This document shows, piece by piece, positions 18,276-28,467 of a stretch of DNA of 64,000 bases (positions are counted from its first letter, which is position 1; the number at the start of each line of letters is the position of its first letter). Source of the stretch: Desulfuribacillus stibiiarsenatis. GTDB lineage: Bacteria; Bacillota; Bacilli; Desulfuribacillales; Desulfuribacillaceae. Below the pieces are notes generated by a model. The model searched no databases and was not told where the DNA came from. It saw only the letters and a program-made list of their open reading frames with translations. The stretch is from the NCBI RefSeq assembly GCF_001742305.1, contig NZ_MJAT01000001.1:310001-374000 (forward strand), written 5' to 3'. A program made the translations under genes and the position numbers.

Positions 18276-19577
18276 TTATAAGAGACGCGGAAATAATAAA
18301 GCGATTTGTGGGAACACGATAAGAATGGCAATACAGACAATAATAGCAAATAAGAATGGCCATATCCCACTAAATATTTCCATGACGTTTACGTCCTTAG
18401 CTACTCCTGCTACCACATACACATTGGCACCAACTGGTGGAGTAATTACCCCCATTCCAAGTGCAAGTACAACAATTACACCGAACCATATTGGGTCATA
18501 TCCTAAGGCAACAGCGACCGGATAAAAAATCGGTGTTGTCATTAACACAAGTGCTAAGCCATCGATGAATAATCCTAGTAAAAAGTACACGAACAATATT
18601 AAAATCAAAACCATAACGGGAGGTAGTGGAGCTTCTACTGCTAGACTTGCAATACTCGTCGGTAATCCAGTAATGGCGAGGAATCGACTATAGATAAAAG
18701 CAGTTGCTACTAAGAATAGAATCATTGCCGATAAGCGGATTGTTTCTTCTAGGGACTTCACAAAGCCATCCCAGCTTAAGGACCTACGTGCCACAGACAC
18801 AGCTAAGGTTGCGAAAACGCCAACGGCACCTGCTTCGGTAGGTGTGAATAATTCTCCAAATAACCCACCCATAACAGCTACGAAAATCACAACGACTTCC
18901 ATACCACCGGAAAATAACGCCCGTATTTTCTCTTTAAAAGGTACATAAGGACCTGCTGGTGCAGCTTCAGGATCGCGTACTGCTTTAATATATATGGTAA
19001 CCATGAACGCAACCATTAACAAAATCCCTGGCAATATCCCAGCTAAGAAAAGCTTAGAAATAGATTCTCCTGTGGCTACTCCGTATAAAATGAAGATGAC
19101 ACTGGGAGGAATCATAACCCCTATAATAGCTGAGGAAGCAATGGCAGCTGTAGAGAATGAACGCTTGTAGTTATAACGATTCATTTCTGGTAAAGCAACG
19201 GCACTCATCGTAGCCGCTGTTGCAGTCGTTGAACCACAAATCGCACCAAAGGCTGTACATGCTACGACGGTAGCAATCGCAAGGCCACCAGGAAGGTTGC
19301 CAACAATTTTATACGTAGCATCGAAAATTTTCGAACTTAGCCCTGAATAGTACGCAATGAATCCCATCCATACGAAAAGTGGAACCACAATTAAGGAATA
19401 GGATGCAAAGTTACTATAAAGTGTTTGTGTTGCTAGCGATATCGCAGCGTTCATATTTGTAAGATAAGTGTAACCGCCCATACCAATCACTAGCATAATA
19501 AAGGCAACAGGCATTCTTAAAGATAAGAATAAGAAAAGAATTATAATCGATAATATGGCAATTTCTACTGGTGTCAT
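18276..19577 (-). CDS. dctM: TRAP transporter large permease, DctM type
   Basis: The ATG at 19577 behind AAAGGAG overlaps the dctQ stop (ATGA), so 433 residues are read; the longer frame is unsupported. Twelve or more hydrophobic helices and the patterns FTPTEAGAVGV and GMGVITPPVGANVYV mark the ion-coupled large subunit. It is driven by a Na+ or H+ gradient and works with DctQ and DctP. Confidence 0.94.
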   Translation of the reverse strand: MTPVEIAILSIIILFLFLSLRMPVAFIMLVIGMGGYTYLTNMNAAISLATQTLYSNFASYSLIVVPLFVWMGFIAYYSGLSSKIFDATYKIVGNLPGGLAIATVVACTAFGAICGSTTATAATMSAVALPEMNRYNYKRSFSTAAIASSAIIGVMIPPSVIFILYGVATGESISKLFLAGILPGILLMVAFMVTIYIKAVRDPEAAPAGPYVPFKEKIRALFSGGMEVVVIFVAVMGGLFGELFTPTEAGAVGVFATLAVSVARRSLSWDGFVKSLEETIRLSAMILFLVATAFIYSRFLAITGLPTSIASLAVEAPLPPVMVLILILFVYFLLGLFIDGLALVLMTTPIFYPVAVALGYDPIWFGVIVVLALGMGVITPPVGANVYVVAGVAKDVNVMEIFSGIWPFLFAIIVCIAILIVFPQIALLFPRLL

Positions 19578-20068
19578 GGCTGGTCTCCTTTTATAATGGC
19601 GATAAATGATTTTACCCAATCTTTACATACCACAACAGCAAGAATGAGAAATCCAAGAGCAATCAGATAAAAGACCGGGCCCATAGGAATCCCTAAATGG
19701 CCCGTTGTAAGTCCTCGATCTGACATTCTTACACCATAACTAAAGGTTTGATAAGCTAGTAATGTAGTAACTGTTAATACGAATGTGTTGGTAAAAGTGT
19801 CGACAATTCCTTGCTTGCGTTTTGATAATTTTTCGACGAAGATACTAACAAATATATGTCCCTTCGTCTGTAAGGTATGTGCTAAGCCAAGGCCAACAAT
19901 AACGGCCCCTAAGATTTCAACAATTTCTACTGTCCCAGGTATTGGCTTCCATATAATTCGCATAATAATGTTCGATACGATTAAGAGCATAACAGCAACC
20001 AAAGCAATCTGAGCAATCTGAGCAAAGCGAAGGGAAATTGCCGCTATTATTCTTTCTAAAGAATTCAT
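19574..20068 (-). CDS. dctQ: TRAP transporter small permease, DctQ type
   Basis: This 164-residue protein with four predicted helices has the DctQ signature region (GTVEIVEILGAVIVGLGLAHT). It lies between dctP and dctM with a 4-base overlap to dctM. It forms the four-helix membrane partner of the large permease. Confidence 0.92.
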   Translation of the reverse strand: MNSLERIIAAISLRFAQIAQIALVAVMLLIVSNIIMRIIWKPIPGTVEIVEILGAVIVGLGLAHTLQTKGHIFVSIFVEKLSKRKQGIVDTFTNTFVLTVTTLLAYQTFSYGVRMSDRGLTTGHLGIPMGPVFYLIALGFLILAVVVCKDWVKSFIAIIKGDQP

Positions 20069-20086
20069 TGCAGAAACCCTCCCGTA

Positions 20087-21166
20087 TTACTTAAATTCGT
20101 TTCCGTATTGTGCTGAGTATTTTTCGTCCAGTTCACGAACCTTTTTCAGGACGTCTTGACCATTGACTCCGTTTTTCGATACATCAGTAGCCCATTTGTC
20201 TTGTACATTACTGATGGCATCTAACCATTTCTTCTCTTCTTCAGGAGAAAGCTCAATGACGTTCATACCGTGTTTCTCAATTGCGTATTGAAGACCAACT
20301 ATTGCATGCTCTGCTCGTAAGGTGCCATATTTTTTCACAAATTCTGCGTTGACTTCATCGAATATCTTTTGAACATCAGCAGGTAAGGAATCCCACGTCT
20401 TTTGGTTCATTACTTTTACGAAAACAATATTGTAAAGTGATGGTGCTTTAACAACGTTCTTCGTTACTTCAGCAATCTTAAAGCCTTTTAAAATATCAGT
20501 AGGTCCTAGAATACCTTTTACAATCCCAGAGTCTAGAGCTAAATATGCTTCGCTCATTGACATCGATACAGGTGTACCACCAAGTGCTTGAATAACCGGA
20601 ACGGAACCGCCTGCAACACGAATTTCCATGCCTTTTACATCTTCTAATGTATTTATTGGCTTATTACTGATGATATCCCCAGGCCCAGTTGCCCAGAAGT
20701 GCATCACCTTAACATCTTTGTATTCCTTTTGGATTGCTTCGTATGTATCAAATGCTTCTTGAATTGCTAAAGAAGCGACAAGGGCGTTATCATTTTTTAA
20801 GCCTGGTAGTTCAAAAGCGGAAGTAGCTGGGAATACTCCTGGAGTATAAGAAGGTGCTGTTGTACCAATGTCGGCAATACCGTCAGATACACCTGCATAG
20901 ATTTCTGTTGCTCCTAATAATGATCCACCTGGATGCAATACGATATCAATCGTGTGTGGCGTTTCTGCCTCGACACGGTTCTTAATTTCTTCTACCCAAG
21001 CCTTATGACCATCAGCAACCTGAAAGTCTTCACTTGGCCAAAAAGTAGCAAAGTTAAGCTTAATGTTTTTTCCGCCACTTTCACTGGTTGGTTTTGCTGA
21101 TGAACAGCCTGTGAACACGAATGCTACCATGGAAATGATTAGCATCAAAGTTAATATTTTTCTCAT
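20087..21166 (-). CDS. dctP: TRAP transporter substrate-binding lipoprotein, DctP type
   Basis: The ATG at 21166 behind GGGAGG gives 359 residues; the upstream MGGPL extension is formed by the ribosome site itself. The signal ends in lipobox FTGC, so the binding protein is membrane-tethered. The body has the DctP pattern GSVPVIQALGGTPVSM and an Arg-containing EIRVAGG that usually contacts the substrate carboxylate. Cotranscription with paaK and iorAB suggests an aromatic carboxylate as substrate; that is inference. Confidence 0.92.
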   Translation of the reverse strand: MRKILTLMLIISMVAFVFTGCSSAKPTSESGGKNIKLNFATFWPSEDFQVADGHKAWVEEIKNRVEAETPHTIDIVLHPGGSLLGATEIYAGVSDGIADIGTTAPSYTPGVFPATSAFELPGLKNDNALVASLAIQEAFDTYEAIQKEYKDVKVMHFWATGPGDIISNKPINTLEDVKGMEIRVAGGSVPVIQALGGTPVSMSMSEAYLALDSGIVKGILGPTDILKGFKIAEVTKNVVKAPSLYNIVFVKVMNQKTWDSLPADVQKIFDEVNAEFVKKYGTLRAEHAIVGLQYAIEKHGMNVIELSPEEEKKWLDAISNVQDKWATDVSKNGVNGQDVLKKVRELDEKYSAQYGNEFK

Positions 21167-21253
21167 TAGTGGGCCTCCCATATATCTGTTTTACCATCTC
21201 GCTTAAAAACCCAAAAGCATAACAGCTTTAAAGCGATAAAGTGATTTTTTATG

Positions 21254-21283
21254 ATTATAACAGAAGACGAGCTCCTTTGTCAG
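21254..21283 (-). promoter_or_regulatory. Promoter of the dctPQM-paaK-iorAB operon
   Basis: On the minus strand CTGACA and TATAAT are 18 bases apart, about 90 bases upstream of dctP. The -10 element is a perfect consensus. Confidence 0.6.
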
Positions 21284-21321
21284 TCCTTTTTTTCAAAATA
21301 GTTAGAATTTTAAGAGAAAAA

Positions 21322-21346
21322 AAGAAAAAGAGCCATTTGGCTCTTT
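21322..21346 (-). terminator. Terminator after the ACT-domain gene
   Basis: On the minus strand AAAGAGCCA pairs with TGGCTCTTT around AA and is followed by a long T-rich run. It separates the paaK2-ACT unit from the dctP promoter. Confidence 0.88.
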
Positions 21347-21440
21347 AGTACAGAAAAATATAGATTTTGCTATGTTATAGGACATCAAATGGAAGAAATA
21401 ATCTTAATATGTCAATTATGTTGATATCTTTAAGGATCAA

Positions 21441-21872
21441 CTATAATTGATAGACCTGTGCACCCTTTAATACATTGACTTGGTTAGCCAAAAGCGTTTC
21501 AATTGCCTTTTCGACGGTTTCTACACGGAACACAACTAGCGCTTCGTTGTTCTTTTTCTCTAGAAACGCATATAAGTATTCGATGTTAATCGAGTTATCA
21601 TCAAGAATTTGTAGCACTCGGCTTAGTCCACCCGGTTGATCGTCAATCTCTACCGCAATTACATCCGTCTCACTGACTGTAAATCCTTTGCCTTTGAGTA
21701 CATCATAGGCTTGATCTGGCTTATTAACAATCAATCGTAAAATTCCAAAATCAGTAGTGTCTGCAATCGACAATGCACGGATGTTGATACTGTTATCACC
21801 TAATGTCTTCGTTACATCTGCTAATCTACCAGACTTGTTTTCAAGAAACACAGAGATTTGTTTGACTAACAT
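21441..21872 (-). CDS. Tandem ACT-domain protein
   Basis: Several in-frame starts exist; the ATG at 21872 is six bases after AAAGGTG and gives 143 residues. Two ACT domains (about 3-70 and 73-140) with [12 protein letters not shown] and [10 protein letters not shown] fill the whole protein. ACT pairs bind amino acids. Short proteins of this type commonly sit next to paaK in anaerobes and may sense aromatic amino acids. It is cotranscribed with the upstream second paaK. Confidence 0.85.
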   Translation of the reverse strand: MLVKQISVFLENKSGRLADVTKTLGDNSINIRALSIADTTDFGILRLIVNKPDQAYDVLKGKGFTVSETDVIAVEIDDQPGGLSRVLQILDDNSINIEYLYAFLEKKNNEALVVFRVETVEKAIETLLANQVNVLKGAQVYQL

Positions 21873-21900
21873 AAGCATCACCTTTCTTATGGGGTTTTCT

Positions 21901-23199
21901 TTATAGGTTTCTTTTATCGATAATACGTTTTGCCTTGCCTTCGCTACGCTCGATTGTCTTAGGCTCTACAAGTCGAATTTTTGCTGAGATGCCTAAGATA
22001 CTGTCAAGTTCCTTGCGAATCGTACGTTCTAACTCTTCCAAGCGCTTAATCTTGTCGGAGAACATGGATTCAGATACTTCCACGAGAATTTCAAGCTCAT
22101 CTAAGTTACCCTTACGTTCGACGATTAGTAGGTAATGCGGCTCTGTATCACCAATTGATAGAAGGACGCTTTCCACTTGAGAAGGGAAGACGTTCACCCC
22201 GCGAATAATTAACATATCGTCAGAACGTCCAGTGACACGCGTCATTTTCACATGACTACGCCCGCACGAACATGGGTCGATTGTTAGACGGGTAATGTCG
22301 CGAGTACGGTAGCGTAGCATCGGGATACCTTCTTTAGAAATTGTCGTAATGACTAATTCACCTTCTTCGCCATAAGGAAGTACTTCTCCCGTATCAGGAT
22401 TGATAATCTCCGCAATAAAGTGATCTTCAAAAATATGTAAACCATTCTTCTCATGACATTCAGCAGCCACACCTGGCCCCATGATTTCACTAAGACCATA
22501 GATATCATATGCATCAATTTGCATGCGATCCTCAATTTCCTTACGCATTTTCTCGGACCAAGGCTCAGCACCAAAGACACCGATTTTCAAATGCAAATCT
22601 TCACGGGGTATATCTGATTCTGCAAGGACCTCGGCTAAAAACAGGGCATATGAAGGGGTGCAGCATAATACAGTTGCCTGGAAATCATGCATCAGTTTGA
22701 TTTGTCGTTTCGTGTTCCCGCCGGAAATCGGTACTACAGTTGCACCTAGATGCTCGGCTCCATAATGTACGCCAATTCCGCCAGTAAATAGACCATAGCC
22801 ATAAGAGTTCTGTACGACACTCTCAGGGGTTGCACCGTAGGAGGTTAGAGCGCGGGCCATAAGTTCTTTCCAGACCTCAATATCACCTTTGGTGTATCCA
22901 ACCACCGTAGGATTGCCAGTTGTACCCGAGGAAGCATGTAAACGCACAATATCTTTCTTAGTAGCAGCAAAAAGACCAAACGGATAGTGGTCACGCAAAT
23001 CCTGTTTCGTTGTAAACGGGAGTTTTTGTAAATCTTCTAAGGATTGGATGTCAGCAGGTTTGATGTTCAAATCATCAAATTTTTGACGATAAAAAGGAAC
23101 GTTATCGTAAATACGTGTAAGCATTTTCTGCAATTTCTGTAATTGCAACGCTTCCAGATTCGACCGTTCCATTGTCTCTATTTCTGTATTAAAATGCAT
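21901..23199 (-). CDS. paaK: Phenylacetate-CoA ligase (second copy)
   Basis: The protein has 432 residues with [34 protein letters not shown] and the C-terminal EGKAKRI. It catalyses the same aryl-acetate to aryl-acetyl-CoA reaction as the copy at 16966. It forms an operon with the ACT-domain gene, separated by a short gap. Its leader contains an unusual nested inverted repeat (23236-23336). The start follows GAGAGGGGA. Confidence 0.92.
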   Translation of the reverse strand: MHFNTEIETMERSNLEALQLQKLQKMLTRIYDNVPFYRQKFDDLNIKPADIQSLEDLQKLPFTTKQDLRDHYPFGLFAATKKDIVRLHASSGTTGNPTVVGYTKGDIEVWKELMARALTSYGATPESVVQNSYGYGLFTGGIGVHYGAEHLGATVVPISGGNTKRQIKLMHDFQATVLCCTPSYALFLAEVLAESDIPREDLHLKIGVFGAEPWSEKMRKEIEDRMQIDAYDIYGLSEIMGPGVAAECHEKNGLHIFEDHFIAEIINPDTGEVLPYGEEGELVITTISKEGIPMLRYRTRDITRLTIDPCSCGRSHVKMTRVTGRSDDMLIIRGVNVFPSQVESVLLSIGDTEPHYLLIVERKGNLDELEILVEVSESMFSDKIKRLEELERTIRKELDSILGISAKIRLVEPKTIERSEGKAKRIIDKRNL

Positions 23200-23235
23200 A
23201 AAAATCCCCTCTCTTTATAGAACTTTTATCTCAGC

Positions 23236-23336
23236 GGCGTTACGAATACTCCCACTCTACAGAATGGTTTTTCTATTCTTAAAATAGTTAGAACCATTAC
23301 GTACCCTTAGGTGAAAGTAGAAGTATTCGTAACGCC
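23236..23336. repeat. Nested inverted-repeat element in the leader of paaK2
   Basis: The outer arms GGCGTTACGAATACT (23236-23250) and AGTATTCGTAACGCC (23322-23336) are a perfect 15-bp inverted repeat. Inside are TCTAC/GTAGA, then AATGGTT/AACCATT, then CTATT/AATAG, all in nested order. The whole 101 bp can fold into one long interrupted hairpin. It has no T-run, so it is not a simple terminator. It could be a structured RNA leader or a small non-autonomous (MITE-like) repeat. Confidence 0.8.
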
Positions 23337-23463
23337 AAGCTTTGAACTAAGTTTTCTTTACATTTCATATGAACTTAAAACTCTGTAATTCTACAAAAAG
23401 AGAGGTTATCCTGCCAGTTTTCTGACTTTTTTGAAAAATTATTTTATTTAAGCTGCGGAAGGT

Positions 23464-25635
23464 TTAAGATTCAATCCATTCTAGTTCGATGACATCGCCG
23501 GTCTTAATCGATGCATCGAAAGTAGCTGGCATATGATTCAGGGTCATTCGCAGTCGACTAGAATCCTTTGGTTTCTTCGACATAATATCTATATATTTAA
23601 ATATATCGTTAAACATGATTTGAATATGCTCTTTACGTATGATTGAAATCGAGTCCAGATCTTTTACGCGTGAATCCAGTTTTGCTGGCGCACCATTTAA
23701 CGTTACACTTATGCCTGGGTGCTTCATCGTAATCGTCTCTTGATTCACACGGACAGAAACCTCGAAGCTCCGTAGTAATTCTGGTTCCACAACATCAGTG
23801 ATTGAAAGCTCCTTAGCAGTCGTATTGCGAACTTCAATTTGGTCACCTTCGCGCACCCTTTGGCGTAATGTACCTACTTGGTCATTGATATATATAGTGC
23901 GGGAATCTGTGCTACTACCTGGGAATCGCTTCTCTTGTCCGTTGATAGTAACGGTCATGTCCTTATTGGAGAAATCAAAGTCCGTAACACCACATGCTTC
24001 CATCGCTTCTTTAACGGTTGAAGGTGGATAGCAGAGAAACTGATCACGATCTTGCAAAGGTGTGCTTAACTCTGTAGCTTGACCATTCTTGAACAATAAT
24101 ACCGGTAGCTCTTTACGTTCTCGATTGTAATAAATTGTGAGTGGTTTTAAATCTTCCATTGTTAAAATGTCTGCCAGCATTGCAGATGCATCTTGTCCGT
24201 CTTTGCCTTGTTCGACGATTAGTTCATCGCCTTCCTGTACAGGACTTTCTAATGATGCGATATTGCCGTTTAAAATGATTTTCGCTGGAGTTCCTAGCTC
24301 ACCTCGTATCATGCGTAAATGGCCATTTACTTCCACGCTAAGAGCCATTCCAGGCTTACCGTGTAGCTTATTCATGTCGATGCCTGCAGCAATTAAAGCA
24401 TCGCCAACAGTTAGTTTCTTTAAATCAAAGACGCGAATTTTCTTTTGATTGACAATTAAATTTATAAAATCAATTTTGTGAGACTTGGCTGACATGACAA
24501 TCCCTACAGGTGTAACGGCTTCAGGGCCTTTTAATAGATTATGGTCACCAATTAAATTCTTAATCGCATCAGCACCACGTACAGCTACACGCTCTTTCGG
24601 CAAATGTAGTTGCTGTGCTAATAACTCCGGCAACAACGGAGTCATACTTCCGCCGCCTACCAACATTACCGCTTGTGGACTTTGTTTATTTAACTCTAAA
24701 ATCTTCTCTGCAATTTTCTTCGCTAAGTTTTCAACAGTGCCTCGAATTTCTGAAATAATCTCTTTACTCGCAGCTTCATAAGGGAAGCCAAGCACATCTT
24801 CATAGATAACGGTTTCATTATGTAGGGAACGTTTCAGTTCTTCCGCAACGTTAAAATCTAATAGATATTTCTGGCTGATTGCTTCCGTAATCTCATCACC
24901 AGCAATCGGTACCATTGCGTAAGCGGTAACGGTACCTTCGGCGGTAAGGGCGATATCTGATGTCCCGGCACCAATATCCACTAACGCTAAGTTTAATTTG
25001 CGCATGGTAGCAGGAATTAACACGTTAATGGCTGCTATTGGCTCTAGGGTTAAGGCTGAAATCTCCAATCCTGCACGATCTAATGCCGCCTGCAAAGAAT
25101 CTACAACGATTTTTGGGAGGAATGTAGCAATCACATCAATTGTCGCTTTTTCTCCAAATTGGTCGATGATACTTCCAATCGGGATATCGTCTAACGTGTA
25201 CTCTACAATCGAATATCCAACACAATGATACTTCGTTTTGTCGATTCCTTCGTTTTCTTTTACAAGAATTTTCTGTGCCTGTTGCACTGCTTCTAGTTCA
25301 AATGCAACGACTTCATCTCTAGTAGTAAAAGGCTGATCTTTAATTACCCGGGAAATCTTTGTGCGTACTGTTTTTAGAGATCTTCCTGCAGCTGCTACTG
25401 AAGCATGCGTTAAAGTAATATTCGTCTGGTTTTCAATCCGTGTCTTAATTTTTTGAATGACTTCCGAAACCTTAATTACATCATGGATTTGACCGTCAAG
25501 CATCGATCGCTCTTGGTGTTCGATTACCTCACAAGCTTGAATCGACAGTTTATCTTCCTCTGGAATCGCAAGAATTCCTACGATACTTCGAGTACCTATA
25601 TCTAAAGCAAATATTGGGGAATTCTGATCGTTCAT
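23464..25635 (-). CDS. FtsA-like actin-fold ATPase with a long C-terminal extension
   Basis: The start at 25635 is six bases after AGAGGTG and gives 723 residues. Residues about 8 to 390 show the FtsA/PilM fold: phosphate-1 ALDIGTRSIVG, phosphate-2 LALVDIGAGTSDIAL and adenosine motif AVMLVGGGSM. Classic FtsA is about 420-440 residues; this protein adds about 330 residues with repeated short beta-rich segments (VTINGQ, VTLNGAPAKL, MTLNHMPATF) resembling ubiquitin-like or S1-type modules. Large FtsA-domain proteins of this kind occur in Bacilli and Clostridia outside the ftsAZ cluster. The role is unknown, possibly envelope- or division-related. Confidence 0.75.
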   Translation of the reverse strand: MNDQNSPIFALDIGTRSIVGILAIPEEDKLSIQACEVIEHQERSMLDGQIHDVIKVSEVIQKIKTRIENQTNITLTHASVAAAGRSLKTVRTKISRVIKDQPFTTRDEVVAFELEAVQQAQKILVKENEGIDKTKYHCVGYSIVEYTLDDIPIGSIIDQFGEKATIDVIATFLPKIVVDSLQAALDRAGLEISALTLEPIAAINVLIPATMRKLNLALVDIGAGTSDIALTAEGTVTAYAMVPIAGDEITEAISQKYLLDFNVAEELKRSLHNETVIYEDVLGFPYEAASKEIISEIRGTVENLAKKIAEKILELNKQSPQAVMLVGGGSMTPLLPELLAQQLHLPKERVAVRGADAIKNLIGDHNLLKGPEAVTPVGIVMSAKSHKIDFINLIVNQKKIRVFDLKKLTVGDALIAAGIDMNKLHGKPGMALSVEVNGHLRMIRGELGTPAKIILNGNIASLESPVQEGDELIVEQGKDGQDASAMLADILTMEDLKPLTIYYNRERKELPVLLFKNGQATELSTPLQDRDQFLCYPPSTVKEAMEACGVTDFDFSNKDMTVTINGQEKRFPGSSTDSRTIYINDQVGTLRQRVREGDQIEVRNTTAKELSITDVVEPELLRSFEVSVRVNQETITMKHPGISVTLNGAPAKLDSRVKDLDSISIIRKEHIQIMFNDIFKYIDIMSKKPKDSSRLRMTLNHMPATFDASIKTGDVIELEWIES

Positions 25636-25831
25636 ATCATTCACCTCTAAACCTATTTTGTGCAATATCCATTAATTCGATAAATTTTTCATTTTACCTC
25701 TTTATTTTTCATTTTACTTGACGCCTAATCAATAAAGATGTTGATATTAGTCGATGTAGTTTCACATTTGGAATAGTAAGATTCTATAACAATTGTCCCA
25801 AATTGATATCTGTATAGAATTGCTTTGCGTA

Positions 25832-25860
25832 TTGCATAATACATGGAATCGTGATATAAT
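25832..25860 (+). promoter_or_regulatory. Promoter of the T-box/hisC-aroF transcript
   Basis: TTGCAT and TATAAT are separated by exactly 17 bases, shortly before the T-box leader. The 25636-25831 stretch otherwise holds only an AT-rich region with a 14-bp direct repeat near 25690 and 25710. Confidence 0.6.
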
Positions 25861-25869
25861 TCTAAAAAT

Positions 25870-26134
25870 TAAGAATATGCAGCATTGCATTGCTATGAAG
25901 GAACTAAGTAAACTTAGAAAATCTACAAGGGAATAGGTGTCATTGACTGGAAGCACCTTAGACATTACTAAGTTGAAATTCACTCCTGAGCTAACGGCTG
26001 AAAGTAGTAGGCTGATCGTGCCGAGCGTTATATCGGATATTTGAGTGATTGCTATTGTTATAATAGCTATAACTCGGGTGGTACCGCGGAACCTATGTTT
26101 CGTCCCGAAATGGGATGTTTCATGGGTTTTTTTG
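25870..26134 (+). promoter_or_regulatory. T-box leader, probable Phe (UUC) specifier
   Basis: The T-box core GGGTGGTACCGCGG is at 26076-26089 and is followed by a terminator (26091-26134) ending in seven T. Stem I is visible: AACTTAG pairs with CTAAGTT, with AGTA on the 5' side and GAAATTCA on the 3' side. The specifier position reads TTC (25979-25981) followed by A, which is a Phe codon. Uncharged tRNA-Phe would then switch on the aromatic biosynthesis genes downstream. The specifier assignment is from hand folding. Confidence 0.9.
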
Positions 26135-26167
26135 ATTCTATTTTTTCAGATATTGAGGAGGATAACC

Positions 26168-27277
26168 ATGGTGTCAAAGAATTTATCGAGATTTGTAAGA
26201 AACTGTTTACATGATTTAAAGCCTTATGTACCAGGGAAACCAATTGAAGAAGTAAAACGTGAATTGGGTTTAACGGAAGTAATTAAATTAGCATCCAATG
26301 AAAATCCAATTGGTGCATCGGAAGCTTCTAAGGAAGCGACAAGAAAGCTCCTCGATAATAGCCATATTTATCCTGATGGTAATTGTTATGAATTAAAGCA
26401 AGCGTTAGCTCAGAAACTAAACATATCCACAGAAGAACTAATTGTTGGAAATGGATCTGATGAAATCATTAAATTACTAGCAGAAGCATTCCTAAATCAA
26501 GGGGATGAAGTGATAGCACCGACACCTTCATTTTCTGAGTATTGGTTTGCGGCAACGGTAATGAACGCAACAGTAAAAGGAATTCCTTTAAAATCGGATT
26601 TCACCTATGACGCTGATGCTATGATTGGGGCCGTTACTCCAAAAACAAAGATGATGTTCTTATGTAGTCCTAATAATCCGACAGGAACGTATTTAGCGAA
26701 AACAGAACTAGAGAAAATCCTAACAAGTATACCGAATGATATAGTAGTCGTCATCGATGAAGCGTATTTTGAGTACGCTGATGCGCAAGATTATCCTGAC
26801 GGCGTTCAATATATTCAGGATTATCCAGTAGTTGTGCTACGCACGTTTTCCAAAATATATGGTCTAGCAGCGTACCGCGTAGGGTATGGAGTTGCTCATA
26901 AGGACCTAATTCATTATATTAACCGTGTAAGAGAACCTTTTAACGTCAACAGTTTTGCCCAAGTAGCTGCTGTTGCTGCTTTAGCAGATGAGAAGCATGT
27001 CCAACAAAGTAAGAAAGTTGTAGAAGATGGCAAAGCATTACTATATAAGGCATTTGAAGAATTGGGATTAACATACATTCCATCTCAAGCGAACTTCGTG
27101 TTTGTCGATACGAAGAAGGATTCTAAGCAAGTCTTTACTAAGCTATTACACCGCGGCGTAATTATCCGCACAGGTGATATATTTGGGCAACCAACGTATA
27201 TTCGTGTAACATTTGGTACACAAAAAGAAAACGAAACATTCATTAAAGAATTCCGTGAAGTTCTCGCTGAGTTATAA
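26168..27277 (+). CDS. hisC: Histidinol-phosphate/aromatic aminotransferase HisC
   Basis: The ATG at 26168 follows GAGGAGG and gives 369 residues; the open frame extends back into the T-box, but that part is leader. This is a PLP fold-type I aminotransferase with [20 protein letters not shown] and the PLP lysine in [16 protein letters not shown]. In Firmicutes HisC also transaminates phenylpyruvate and hydroxyphenylpyruvate. Pairing with aroF under a probable Phe T-box favours an aromatic role here. Confidence 0.92.
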   Translation: MVSKNLSRFVRNCLHDLKPYVPGKPIEEVKRELGLTEVIKLASNENPIGASEASKEATRKLLDNSHIYPDGNCYELKQALAQKLNISTEELIVGNGSDEIIKLLAEAFLNQGDEVIAPTPSFSEYWFAATVMNATVKGIPLKSDFTYDADAMIGAVTPKTKMMFLCSPNNPTGTYLAKTELEKILTSIPNDIVVVIDEAYFEYADAQDYPDGVQYIQDYPVVVLRTFSKIYGLAAYRVGYGVAHKDLIHYINRVREPFNVNSFAQVAAVAALADEKHVQQSKKVVEDGKALLYKAFEELGLTYIPSQANFVFVDTKKDSKQVFTKLLHRGVIIRTGDIFGQPTYIRVTFGTQKENETFIKEFREVLAEL

Positions 27278-27308
27278 AAAAACAGGTAAAATCATAGGAG
27301 GTAATATC

Positions 27309-28376
27309 ATGAGTGCAGAAGAGCTAAAGAGTTTAAGAAGTAAGTTAGATGAGATTAATGTTGAGTTGTTAGAGCTTATGACAAAGAGAGCAGAGATTGT
27401 TACTGACATCGGAAAGGTTAAAGCTAAGATTGGCACAAAGCGCTTTGATCCAGTCCGTGAAAGCCAGATGTTAGAAGAATTAGTACAATTAAATAAGGGA
27501 CCTTTCTCTGATGATACAATCCGTCATTTGTTTAAACAAATTTTCAAAGCATCATTAGATTTACAAAAGATTGATCAACAGAAAGAACTCCTTGTAAGCC
27601 GTAAAATTAAGCGTACAGATACAGTGATTGAAATTAAAGGTCTTACAATTGGTGGCGAGGAAAAAGTGATTATCGCAGGGCCGTGCGCTGTGGAAACCTA
27701 TGAGCAAACAAGAGCTGCTGCAGAGAAATTAAAATCGCTAGGTGTTAGACTACTTCGTGGGGGCGCATATAAGCCTAGAACATCTCCTTACGACTTCCAA
27801 GGTCTTGGGGAAGAAGGGCTGCAAATTCTACGTAAAGTTGCTGACGAACTAGATATGATCGTAGTCAGTGAAATCGTGAGCCCGAATGAAATGGAAATGG
27901 CTCATAAATATATCGATATGATTCAAATCGGCGCAAGAAACATGCAGAACTTCGAATTATTAAAAGTAGCAGGTGAAGCGAATATTCCGATAATTCTAAA
28001 GCGTGGTCTTGCTGCTACATTAGAAGAATTTTTATTCGCTGCGGAATATGTAGTTTCACATGGTAATAGCCAAGTTATATTATGTGAGCGTGGAATTCGC
28101 ACATATGAGCGTGCAACAAGAAATACATTAGATATCTCAGCAGTTCCAATCTTGAAGAACGAATCTCACTTACCAGTTCTTGTAGATGTAAGCCATTCCA
28201 CAGGACGTAAGGACATCGTCGTCCCTACATCGAAAGCAGCTTTAGCAGCTGGAGCAGATGGAATTATGGTAGAGCATCATCCGAACCCACCAGTGGCACT
28301 ATGTGATGCAGCTCAACAATTAAATCCAGAAGAAATCGAGAACCTTTGCAATCAGTTAAAACCTTTCTTACGCTAA
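27309..28376 (+). CDS. aroF: Bifunctional chorismate mutase / DAHP synthase
   Basis: The start at 27309 behind ATAGGAGG gives 355 residues. The N-terminal ~90 residues are an AroQ-type chorismate mutase ([20 protein letters not shown]). The rest is a type I-beta 3-deoxy-7-phosphoheptulonate synthase with [21 protein letters not shown] and the metal site around [10 protein letters not shown]. It makes the first shikimate intermediate and is inhibited through the mutase domain, as in B. subtilis AroA. It is 31 bases downstream of hisC in the same T-box unit. Confidence 0.96.
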   Translation: MSAEELKSLRSKLDEINVELLELMTKRAEIVTDIGKVKAKIGTKRFDPVRESQMLEELVQLNKGPFSDDTIRHLFKQIFKASLDLQKIDQQKELLVSRKIKRTDTVIEIKGLTIGGEEKVIIAGPCAVETYEQTRAAAEKLKSLGVRLLRGGAYKPRTSPYDFQGLGEEGLQILRKVADELDMIVVSEIVSPNEMEMAHKYIDMIQIGARNMQNFELLKVAGEANIPIILKRGLAATLEEFLFAAEYVVSHGNSQVILCERGIRTYERATRNTLDISAVPILKNESHLPVLVDVSHSTGRKDIVVPTSKAALAAGADGIMVEHHPNPPVALCDAAQQLNPEEIENLCNQLKPFLR

Positions 28377-28467
28377 CTGAGACAGCTATAGTCGAAGTGG
28401 AGTTGCGATTGTCCTTAAAACGTGTTAGGATATGTTCAAACATCCTAAGATCGTGGAGGGTTTCCAA

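Noticed and set aside
26045-26167. N-terminal extension of HisC
   Set aside because: The extra codons overlap the T-box antiterminator and terminator; ATG 26168 has a strong GAGGAGG site.
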